This document shows positions 8,587-16,002 of a stretch of DNA of 64,000 nt, one piece after another (position 1 is the stretch's first letter; each line of letters opens with the position of its first letter). The notes under the pieces are model-generated. The model had not been told where the DNA came from, ran no database searches, and saw nothing but the letters and a program-made list of their open reading frames with translations. A program made the translations under genes and the position numbers. Source of the DNA: Chitinophagales bacterium (GTDB lineage: Bacteria; Bacteroidota; Bacteroidia; Chitinophagales; Saprospiraceae); contig JAAFJT010000002.1 in assembly GCA_013298955.1 (NCBI GenBank), forward strand, positions 80,169-144,168, written 5' to 3'.

Positions 8587-9657
8587 TTAATCAACCCAAT
8601 CCGCTATGAACAAATTCGTATCTCGTGTACCATGATTGTTGCGATTCGATGAAAAAATAAGTTGTTTGCCATTGGGCGAAAACATGGGAAATGCATTGAA
8701 AATACTTTCACTTGTAATCGCTTCTAAACCTGTGCCATCTTCATGAATCATATATAATTGGAAATCATAGCCGCGTTTAGAGTGGTGATTGCTCGAAAAG
8801 ATAATTTTATTGCCCGATGGATGAAAAAAGGGAGCCCAATTCGCTTTGCCCAAATGAGTTACTTGTTTCAAATTCGTTCCATCAACGTTGATTGTATAAA
8901 TTTCCATATCCGTTGGTGCTACTAAACCTTTGGATAACAATGCTTTATAATCTTCAATATCTTTTTGAGTCGTTGGACGAGAGGCACGAAAAACCAATCG
9001 TTTGCTGTCAGGCGAGAAAAAAGCACCACCGTCATAGCCCAATCCATTGGTGATTTGCACTTGATGCGAACCGTCAATATCCATCACCCAAAGTTCTAAA
9101 TCGCCCGAACGCGTGGAAGTGAAAACGATTTTTTTACCATCAGGCGAAACGGTGGCTTCTGCATCGTAACCTGCTGTATTGGTCAATTGTTGAAGGATTT
9201 TACCTTTTTTATCGGCAACAAAAATGTCAAAATCGGGATAAACCGCCCATAAATATTTTTTGCCATCACTCGCAGGCGGCGCGGGACAGGCATGACCACC
9301 TTGATGCGTCGAAGCATATAAGATGTCTTTGCCATTTGGCATGAAATAAGAACAAGTGGTACGTCCATGCCCTGTTGAAATTTTGGGAGGGCGATAAGTC
9401 GTATCTTTGGAAGCCTTTTTGATGTTTAAATTAAAAATCTGGTCGCATTCTAAGCCCCATTTGGGATTATTAGACTGAAACGATGCGTTTTTGCCATTTG
9501 GACTGAAATACGCTTCTGCATTATCCCCTCCAAAAGTCAATTGACGTAAATTTTTGAAATGTTTCTCCTTCGGCGCTTGCGCTGAGAGTGATATTAAAAT
9601 CACTATATTAAACAACGCGGTGAATCCGATTTGCGGCATGTTTGCTTTATTAGACAT
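8587..9657 (-). CDS. Secreted TolB-like PD40 beta-propeller protein
   Basis: 356 residues with an N-terminal hydrophobic segment (residues about 8-27, ending SLSAQA) that works as a signal peptide; the ATG at 9639 is an alternative start. The rest is a run of PD40/WD40-like blades with the recurring pattern AYFSPNGKNASFQS, ATVSPDGKKIVFTSTRSG, AFFSPDSKRLVFRAS, PFFHPSGNKIIFSSN and PMFSPNGKQLIFSSNRN. Such propellers in Bacteroidota are periplasmic or surface proteins, sometimes peptidase-related; no catalytic domain is present here. The next plus-strand gene is divergent, with a long inverted repeat in the gap. Confidence 0.88.
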   Translation of the reverse strand: MSNKANMPQIGFTALFNIVILISLSAQAPKEKHFKNLRQLTFGGDNAEAYFSPNGKNASFQSNNPKWGLECDQIFNLNIKKASKDTTYRPPKISTGHGRTTCSYFMPNGKDILYASTHQGGHACPAPPASDGKKYLWAVYPDFDIFVADKKGKILQQLTNTAGYDAEATVSPDGKKIVFTSTRSGDLELWVMDIDGSHQVQITNGLGYDGGAFFSPDSKRLVFRASRPTTQKDIEDYKALLSKGLVAPTDMEIYTINVDGTNLKQVTHLGKANWAPFFHPSGNKIIFSSNHHSKRGYDFQLYMIHEDGTGLEAITSESIFNAFPMFSPNGKQLIFSSNRNNHGTRDTNLFIADWVD

Positions 9658-9839
9658 TATTTTGATACTTTATGACGGGGCAAATCTAAGCGGATTATTT
9701 AGATTTGCAATCAAAAAGTATTTTTTTGACATAATTTTGACAAAACCATTGCATTCAAATTTTTTTTTGAGTCAAAGTCAGTTCCGCTATGGACAATTCA
9801 CAACTTCATTTACCTTTGCGCCAGAATGTAATTTAAACT

Positions 9840-10004
9840 ATACTTTGCGTTGGGTGGTTTTGCGATACTATTGGAACACGGATGACACCGATTGGGCGGA
9901 TTTTCACGGATTTTTTTTTGAAATTCAGGAAAAATCCGTGAAAATTCGCCTAATCGGCGTCATCAGCGTTCCAATTGTATCCAAAACCACCCGACGCAAA
10001 GTAT
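9840..10004. repeat. Family-1 long inverted repeat (GGAACGCGGAT words), copy A
   Basis: The outer arms TACTTTGCGTTGGGTGGTTT and its near-complement (to 10004) enclose inner arms TTGGAACACGGATGAC... / ...GTCATCAGCGTTCCAA. Inside each arm the word CGGAT recurs every 9-10 bp. Both arms share the copy-specific variants CCGATT and TTTTCACGG. It lies between divergent genes (8587 minus, 10028 plus), so it cannot be only a terminator. Confidence 0.9.
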
Positions 10005-10027
10005 ATAAGCCTAATACCCAACAAAAA

Positions 10028-10804
10028 ATGTTTTTCTTAACAATTGCTTCAACCATTTTGTTTGCCTTTGGTGTGCAAAAAATGTGGTTTATGCCCATTC
10101 CCAAAGGGATTCGGGTTTTAATGTATCATAAAATTTCGGTGCATGAAAAGAGTGATTTAACCATTACTTGCGAACAATTAGATAGTCATTTAAACTATTT
10201 ACAAAAAAATGATTATCAATTTATTACAACCCAACAAGTCATTGATTTCTATGTTCATCAAAAAACATTACCGCCTAATCCTATCTTATTGACTTTTGAT
10301 GATGGGTATGAAAATGTGTTTCAGGATGCTTATCCTATTTTGAAAAAATATGATGCAAAAGCAACGCTTTTTATAACAACCGCTTTTGTTGGAGGCATCA
10401 ATGCGTGGGATAGAGGCAATGATAAAATTACGACTCTTGAACAATTAAAAAAATTAGATACTGCTATCTTTGAATTGGGTTTGCATTCCCATCACCATCA
10501 AAATTATAAGCAATTATCCTTACAACAGATTGAAAATGATTTGCAAACAAATATTGATTTTTTTAAAAATAATCATTTAAATTATACACCTGCCTTTGCT
10601 TATCCATATGGTGGTTGCCCTAAAAATGCAGCACCTGCTTTCAAAAAATGGGGCATTCAAATGGCATTTCGGATTGGCAATAAAGTGAATCATTTTAAAA
10701 CGAATGATTTATATGCTTTAAAAAGAATTGATGTGAAAGGAACGGATGATTTTGATACCTTTAAACTCAAAGTAAAAAAAGGGCGCACAAAGTTGATTTT
10801 GTAA
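10028..10804 (+). CDS. Polysaccharide deacetylase family protein (carbohydrate esterase 4 type)
   Basis: 258 residues from the ATG at 10028. An in-frame extension back to 9554 merely reads through the inverted repeat and is rejected. A hydrophobic N-terminus (FFLTIASTILFAFGV) may be a signal or anchor. NodB-homology motifs in order: VLMYHKI, ILLTFDDGYE (catalytic base and metal Asp), ELGLHSHHHQN (metal His pair) and AFAYPYGG. The protein ends after the barrel with KRIDVKGTDDFDTFKLKV, common in the family branch linked to cell-wall or exopolysaccharide N-deacetylation. Substrate cannot be told from the sequence. Confidence 0.9.
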   Translation: MFFLTIASTILFAFGVQKMWFMPIPKGIRVLMYHKISVHEKSDLTITCEQLDSHLNYLQKNDYQFITTQQVIDFYVHQKTLPPNPILLTFDDGYENVFQDAYPILKKYDAKATLFITTAFVGGINAWDRGNDKITTLEQLKKLDTAIFELGLHSHHHQNYKQLSLQQIENDLQTNIDFFKNNHLNYTPAFAYPYGGCPKNAAPAFKKWGIQMAFRIGNKVNHFKTNDLYALKRIDVKGTDDFDTFKLKVKKGRTKLIL

Positions 10805-10885
10805 AATTAGAAAAGAGAATTTGCGTTTATAAGCTGGATTCCATTAAAAAAAAAGTTCTATCATTATCTTAAAACTAAGCCAGAC

Positions 10886-11431
10886 ATGAGATTTTTAATA
10901 ATTTTGGCGATTCCTGTATCGCTTTTGGTGAGTTGCACCGAAAAACCTACTAAAAAAGCGGAGGGCGCAACAACAGCATCTGCTACCACGACAACTGCAT
11001 CTGCGACAAAAACGCCTCCACCTGCGGCGGCAACACCGATTGCTGAATCACCCGCAATTCACACGCCTGCTAAAGGAACGGCGGTGAATCCTGCGACCTT
11101 AAATCTGACAGGTAAGTGGTCTGTGGTGCAAGCCTATACGGAAAAGGATAAAGGATTGGTTGGAAAATCCGTATTGAATATTTCGACCGATAAAATTATT
11201 CGCCAATTTGGAGCAAAAGCAGATACGTGTACCTACACAGGCGCGGAAAAAGTGGAAGAAACTTTTGATGCTTTTTTGGAAGGCTCTAACATTAAAGTTG
11301 CGAATGCAACTCCTAAAATTACGGCAGTTCGATTAACAGGCGCGGGTGGTGAATGTTTATGGTTTGGTTTGGGCAATAAAAGCATTTTAGTTTGGGAAGA
11401 TGGTGGTTTATTTGAATTGCAAAAAAAATAA
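10886..11431 (+). CDS. Lipoprotein of unknown function
   Basis: 181 residues. MRFLIILAIPVSLLVSC is a good lipoprotein signal (lipobox LVSC). A low-complexity Ala/Thr/Pro linker covers residues about 22-70, then a small domain starting LTGKWSVVQAYTEKDKGLVG and ending WFGLGNKSILVWEDGGLFEL. This looks like a compact lipocalin-like or beta-sandwich fold, but no family is recognised. It is followed directly by a family-1 inverted repeat three bases after the stop. Confidence 0.78.
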   Translation: MRFLIILAIPVSLLVSCTEKPTKKAEGATTASATTTTASATKTPPPAAATPIAESPAIHTPAKGTAVNPATLNLTGKWSVVQAYTEKDKGLVGKSVLNISTDKIIRQFGAKADTCTYTGAEKVEETFDAFLEGSNIKVANATPKITAVRLTGAGGECLWFGLGNKSILVWEDGGLFELQKK

Positions 11432-11433
11432 AA

Positions 11434-11554
11434 GTGGTGCAATTGGAACGCGGATGACACAGATAGAGCGGATTTTCGCGGATTTTTGTTTTATGCAAAA
11501 ACAAAAATCCGCGAAAATCCGCTCTATCTGTGTCATCCGCGTTCCAATTTACCA
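11434..11554. repeat. Family-1 inverted repeat, copy B
   Basis: Arms of about 50 bp pair almost perfectly, from GTGGTGCAATTGGAACG to its complement ending near 11554. Copy-specific words such as GACACAGATAGAGCGG occur in both arms. Located three bases after the stop of the lipoprotein gene; the next plus-strand gene is asd. Confidence 0.92.
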
Positions 11555-11570
11555 CATAAAACATTGCTTC

Positions 11571-11756
11571 CTATCGCAACAATACAATTTCACCAGAAAC
11601 CTGCTTCAAAGTGCCATCATTCAACTCAATTTCGATGATAAACACATATGCGTCTGATGGCAATTCGTGTTTATGGTCGTAAAAACATTCGGAATGCGCT
11701 TCATAAACGCACCTTCCACCAAAACATTCACCGTATCGCGCCCCACATATTTGTTA
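11571..11756 (-). pseudogene. Remnant of a T9SS type B (CHU_C) C-terminal sorting domain
   Basis: On the minus strand, one frame reads YVGRDTVNVLVEGAF...IPNVFT and, after a frame change, another reads LPSDAYVFIIEIELNDGTLK and QVSGEIVLLR before a TAG at 11571-11573. IPNVFT corresponds to the start of the CHU_C domain (IPN-A-F-SPNGDG), and Y-V-F-x-I-E-I-E-x-x-DG-x-x-K-x-x-SGEIVLLR to its last strands. The central part with NPNGDG and NRWG is deleted. So this is the eroded tail of a secreted T9SS protein; the rest of that gene is absent. Confidence 0.65.
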
Positions 11757-11992
11757 AAAAAAGTAAATATAAAGATAACGAATGGTTCGCAAGCGTTGTG
11801 AAAAAAACTTAAAAAAATTAATTTTTAATCATATATTTCAAAATAAAACTTATAGCCAAATTTTGTTTTGTTAGCAATAAGTTTTAGAAAAAAACGTTTT
11901 CAAGTCATTTTTCGGCTTGCGGTTTTTTAAAATAATAAAAAAAAGAATGTCGAAAAAAAGACACAATTCAGATAAGAAGTTCCGAAAATTAA

Positions 11993-12000
11993 TATCTTTG
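11993..12000 (+). promoter_or_regulatory. Candidate -7 element TATCTTTG upstream of asd
   Basis: TATCTTTG fits the Bacteroidota TAnnTTTG -7 consensus, 122 bp before the asd ATG. No clear TTG at the -33 distance, so this is tentative. Confidence 0.35.
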
Positions 12001-12122
12001 CCCCGTCAGTAGTGAACTAATATTTTTGTATTAGAATGAACTTATATAAATTGAAATTCAATCAATTATAGTTCAACAAATATTAACAATTAATTTATCA
12101 AACATAATTTGGTTTTCAAACA

Positions 12123-13148
12123 ATGAGAGTAGCTGTGGTTGGTGCGACTGGTTTAGTCGGCACGACAATGATGAAAATTTTAGAAGAACGTAATTTTCCA
12201 ATAACCGAATTTTTAGCCGTCGCTTCTGAAAAAAGTGTTGGTAAAGAAATCGTGTTTCGAGGGCAAAAACATGCGATTGTCGGCATGCAAACGGCTGTGA
12301 ATGCCCGCCCTGATATTGCGTTATTTTCGGCAGGCGGTAGCACTTCTTTGGAATGGGCTCCCAAATTTGCTGAAGTTGGCACAACCGTGATTGACAATTC
12401 GTCGGCTTGGCGGGCGGATCCGACTAAAAAATTGGTCGTTCCCGAAGTCAATGCTCATGTTTTGAACAAAACGGATAAAATTATTGCCAATCCGAATTGT
12501 TCTACCATTCAAATGGTGGTTGCCTTGAATCCATTGCATCAAAAATATCGTATTAAACGATTAGTTATATCAACGTATCAATCAGTGACGGGTACAGGCG
12601 TGAAAGCGGTGACTCAGATGATGAATGAACGCAATGGTGTGGCGGGCGAAATGGCGTATAAGTATTCAATTGATATGAATCTTATTCCGCATATCGACTC
12701 GTTTTTAGACAACGGTTACACCAAAGAGGAGATGAAAATGGTCAATGAGACGCGCAAAATCATTGGCGATAAGACGATAAAAATTACGGCAACAACGGTT
12801 CGCGTTCCTGTGATGGGTGGTCACTCAGAATCGGTGAATGTGGAATTTTTGAGCGAGTTTGAATTGCAAGAAGTGCGTCGTATTTTACAAAATACGCCAG
12901 GCGTTATTGTGGTGGATGATGTCAATAATTTCAAATATCCAATGCCAAAAGATGCAGAAGGACGTGATGAAGTGTTTGTAGGTCGTTTGCGGCGGGATGA
13001 AAGTCGCCGTCGTTGCCTCAACATGTGGATTGTTGCGGATAATTTGCGCAAAGGTGCGGCAACAAATGCGATTCAAATTGCAGAATATTTGATAAAGGAG
13101 AAAATTGTTCAATCAGTTGAAGTTTCGGCGGAAGAATTAGTTGCATAA
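12123..13148 (+). CDS. asd: Aspartate-semialdehyde dehydrogenase
   Basis: 341 residues, the full family length. It reduces aspartyl phosphate to aspartate semialdehyde with NADPH, feeding lysine/diaminopimelate, threonine and methionine synthesis. Seen: N-terminal nucleotide-binding loop VVGATGLVG, FSAGGSTS, the catalytic segment IANPNCSTIQ with Cys126, the substrate part VSTYQSVTGTG (here ISTYQSVTG), and RVPVMGGHSESVNVE with the conserved His. The gene stands alone. The same frame stays open for 34 codons after the TAA, ending at 13250. Confidence 0.97.
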   Translation: MRVAVVGATGLVGTTMMKILEERNFPITEFLAVASEKSVGKEIVFRGQKHAIVGMQTAVNARPDIALFSAGGSTSLEWAPKFAEVGTTVIDNSSAWRADPTKKLVVPEVNAHVLNKTDKIIANPNCSTIQMVVALNPLHQKYRIKRLVISTYQSVTGTGVKAVTQMMNERNGVAGEMAYKYSIDMNLIPHIDSFLDNGYTKEEMKMVNETRKIIGDKTIKITATTVRVPVMGGHSESVNVEFLSEFELQEVRRILQNTPGVIVVDDVNNFKYPMPKDAEGRDEVFVGRLRRDESRRRCLNMWIVADNLRKGAATNAIQIAEYLIKEKIVQSVEVSAEELVA

Positions 13149-13384
13149 TTTAGGGTTGAATTAGACCATATTAAAAAAGAGCCATCGAAAGAAATGAGTT
13201 TAATTACTCAATTATTAGGGCAGCGTCCATTAGACCGTACAACGCCTTAATAAAAAGATTTATTTTAAAAAATCTTTTACATCACTTACGATTTTGAATC
13301 GTTCAATAATTTATAAGTTGTTGAAAATCAAAATCATACGAATATGTTTTACCGTTTATCAGTTGAACTTAAATCACATCAGGA

Positions 13385-14629
13385 ATGAAGACTAAATTAG
13401 TACTTTGGGGTACCAACGGACAAGAACAACGTGTATTAATCGCTATGCAGCTTCGCGCTGCTGACAACAAAGTGGATATTTGGACGTTTCCAGAATCCAT
13501 TGTTACCGAAGATTTTTCGCAAAAAATGTTGAATGAGTGGCGTACAGGCACAGCCGAAGTCACTTTTCCAGAAGGCGGCACACACCTTTTGCGGGAGTTG
13601 GCGGTCGCGGACAGCATTTTACCCGACGATTTGAAGGTCGAGAGAACCGATTTGGTGAATCGCGCTCAATCGGAATGGCAATTTGTGGTGCTTTCCTCTA
13701 AACTGCACGATGCTTACCGTTCTGAATTGCACGAAATGGAAGACAAAATCAAACAAATGACTGCGTATAGCGGGGATGTGTGGGATTCGTTGAAAGGGCT
13801 TTGGAACAAGGTTCAGGAGCAGGTTAAAGACCGTAATCTTTTCCGCGAACATGCCGACACGTTGCGGGATACCACGAATGATTTGTTTGAACGCTTGAAA
13901 GGCATGCGTTCTTCTATGGCGAACGAGTTTGAAACCAATTCTAAGCAATTGTATGGCAAATTTAGTACGGCTTTGGATGATATTGAGCGCAAAGTGGAAG
14001 AAGGATTGCATCGTTTTCCGGGCATTTTCGAGGATTTGAAAAGCGCGCAAACTCAGTTCAGAGATGCCAAAATGACCCGCGAGCATAGCGGCGAGATTTG
14101 GAATCGTATCGACAATTTGTTTAAAGTGATTAAAGAACGGCGTTTTGGCAACAACGCTATTAATGATACGTCTGCGGTCGATAGAATGGAACGTCGTTAC
14201 GAAGGTTTAATCGGAGCGATTGAGAAGATGCAGCAATCTATTGAGCGCGATAAAGATGATTTACAATTTCAGAAAAAGAAAATTGCGGCTACGGATGGGC
14301 AGTTAGAAGCGCAGATTCGCCAAGCTAAAATTAATATGATTGCGGAAAGAATCAAATCCAAAGAAGAAAAAATGGCAGAAATGATTCAAACCAAAGATGA
14401 TTTGGAAGGCAAGATGTCGTCTCAAAAAGAGCGTGATGCAAAAAGAGCTACCTCTCAAGCGCATTACGAAGCTAAAAAAGCGGCTTTTGAAAATCAAAAA
14501 CAACCACGTCATCACAATAACAATCAGCAACAGCCAGTACAAGCAACTGCTCCGCAACCAAAAACGGAAGTGGAGGAAGTGGCTGCCAATGGTCATGCAA
14601 TTGCAGAAGCAACGGATAAAGTATCTTAA
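13385..14629 (+). CDS. Coiled-coil protein of unknown function
   Basis: 414 residues, no signal peptide or membrane segment. The first 100 residues form a globular part (KLVLWGTNGQEQRVLIAMQL, VDIWTFPE). Residues about 105-240 and 265-385 are long charged helices with heptad character (Glu/Lys/Gln-rich), pointing to a coiled coil, and the last 50 residues are Gln/Asn/Pro-rich and probably disordered. I do not recognise a named family; it looks like a conserved Bacteroidota cytoplasmic protein. An OmpA-type fusion gene follows two genes later, but no functional link is evident. Confidence 0.8.
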   Translation: MKTKLVLWGTNGQEQRVLIAMQLRAADNKVDIWTFPESIVTEDFSQKMLNEWRTGTAEVTFPEGGTHLLRELAVADSILPDDLKVERTDLVNRAQSEWQFVVLSSKLHDAYRSELHEMEDKIKQMTAYSGDVWDSLKGLWNKVQEQVKDRNLFREHADTLRDTTNDLFERLKGMRSSMANEFETNSKQLYGKFSTALDDIERKVEEGLHRFPGIFEDLKSAQTQFRDAKMTREHSGEIWNRIDNLFKVIKERRFGNNAINDTSAVDRMERRYEGLIGAIEKMQQSIERDKDDLQFQKKKIAATDGQLEAQIRQAKINMIAERIKSKEEKMAEMIQTKDDLEGKMSSQKERDAKRATSQAHYEAKKAAFENQKQPRHHNNNQQQPVQATAPQPKTEVEEVAANGHAIAEATDKVS

Positions 14630-14659
14630 TTTTATGTAAAATATTGATTTACAAAGCAT

Positions 14660-14695
14660 TGCGTTTAGGAGATTGGAAACGATTTCCTAAACGCA
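14660..14695 (+). terminator. GCGTTTAGGA..TCCTAAACGC hairpin
   Basis: TGCGTTTAGGA pairs with TCCTAAACGCA, followed by GGTTTTT. It lies 30 bp after the coiled-coil gene and before the next plus-strand gene. Confidence 0.55.
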
Positions 14696-14753
14696 GGTTT
14701 TTCGTTGAAAGCAAACCTACGTTTCTAAAACCAATAGATAACTAAATCATTAC

Positions 14754-15734
14754 ATGAGGAACAAACTTCTAATCATCGCGTTAGCTACCACTACTTTTAG
14801 TGCTTTTGTTAATGCAAGTTATGCACAAAGTCATTACAGCTACATTTCAGACCGAAAATTTCGGGCGATTACGGATTTAATTGGTTACAATTTTTGTCCC
14901 AATGAAATGGAAGTCAAGGATGTATCGAAAAATCATGTTCCCGCAGGACGGTATTCTTTTTCGATTACTCAAAACAATTTGTATGTTGATGGAGAGGGCA
15001 TTAAAGGCGTTTACAGCGTCAATAATATGACTCCAACTAAATTTGGCTATCAATTACACTTGATGAATGCCAATAATCCGACTTTACAAGGTCATTTGAA
15101 ATTATTTTTAAACGACCGAAAAGAGGTGGATGCGTTGATGTTTAAACGCTCGCAAAAAGATAAAGAAGCCATTTTTTACCAAGCAGACATTCCAAATGAT
15201 TTGTTGGAACGAGAAGAGAAGTTTTTTACAGACCGCAATGAGTTGGAAATCAAAGTGATTGATTCGCTTTGGGGCAAAACGATTCGTCCTTTTTTGTCCG
15301 TAGATGATACTCGGGTTCAAGACCGTTTGCACATTGGCGATAATATCACTTTTGAATTTTCTGAAAAAGTGACCATTATTGACAAATCCAAAAAGAAAAA
15401 TGATAAACCCGATGCTGCCGCCGCACCTGCTGAAAAGATTGATTCTTCTAGACTTACAGATAATAAAAAAGTTAAAATAATTAAAGAATACTTTGCCAAA
15501 ATTCATTTGGTAGCTAAAAATCCAGATGGGACTTTGGCAGGAGATAGGACTTTGGATTACAAATTGGATGATTTTTCAATGAAAGAAGACCCTAAAAGTG
15601 GCAATTCCGATGATAGATACCAACTTACGCTCAAACCAAAAGGAGATAAGCCTTTTTATATTTATTTGAATAATAAAAAAATGGTTAGCTTCATTATGAT
15701 GGATGGACACCGTTATCATATGAGAGGTATTTAG
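14754..15734 (+). CDS. Secreted protein of unknown function
   Basis: 326 residues. A clear signal peptide (about residues 1-24, ending SYAQ) begins the protein. The mature part is mixed alpha/beta with repeated short phrases (YSFSITQNNLYVDGEGIKGV, FGYQLHLMNANNP) and a charged, Ala-rich insertion around residues 210-230. The end QLTLKPKGDKPFYIYLNN and MVSFIMMDGHRYHMRGI is the best-defined part. No family, lipobox or T9SS tail is recognised. Likely periplasmic or outer-membrane associated. Confidence 0.78.
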   Translation: MRNKLLIIALATTTFSAFVNASYAQSHYSYISDRKFRAITDLIGYNFCPNEMEVKDVSKNHVPAGRYSFSITQNNLYVDGEGIKGVYSVNNMTPTKFGYQLHLMNANNPTLQGHLKLFLNDRKEVDALMFKRSQKDKEAIFYQADIPNDLLEREEKFFTDRNELEIKVIDSLWGKTIRPFLSVDDTRVQDRLHIGDNITFEFSEKVTIIDKSKKKNDKPDAAAAPAEKIDSSRLTDNKKVKIIKEYFAKIHLVAKNPDGTLAGDRTLDYKLDDFSMKEDPKSGNSDDRYQLTLKPKGDKPFYIYLNNKKMVSFIMMDGHRYHMRGI

Positions 15735-16002
15735 ATATTTTAAGGAATTAAGGAGAATATAGGAGTAACATAAATTGTTTTTATATTGATTAAATAAAAA
15801 TGTATTTGTTTTTGAAAAATTTTACTCCAAAAATTTGAACAATTCAACAAATGTTCCTAAAATTGCTTTCCAATGCGGGTTGAAATGAGTTATCAAACTC
15901 GCGTGTAGTATCATAAAAGATGTAACCTCAATACTTTATATATTACGAATTACAGAGGTTCATTTAAATTTTTAGTTCATTACAAACAAATATTTCAGCT
16001 CC

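Noticed and set aside
9554..10027. N-terminal extension of the polysaccharide deacetylase frame
   Set aside because: It is a translation of the inverted repeat (WNTDDTDWADFHGF-type), also seen in frames at other copies; the family start is at 10028.
11233..11657. Frames across the lipoprotein end and family-1 copy B
   Set aside because: They consist mostly of repeat translation (ADDTDRADFRGF, GTRMTQIERIFADF).
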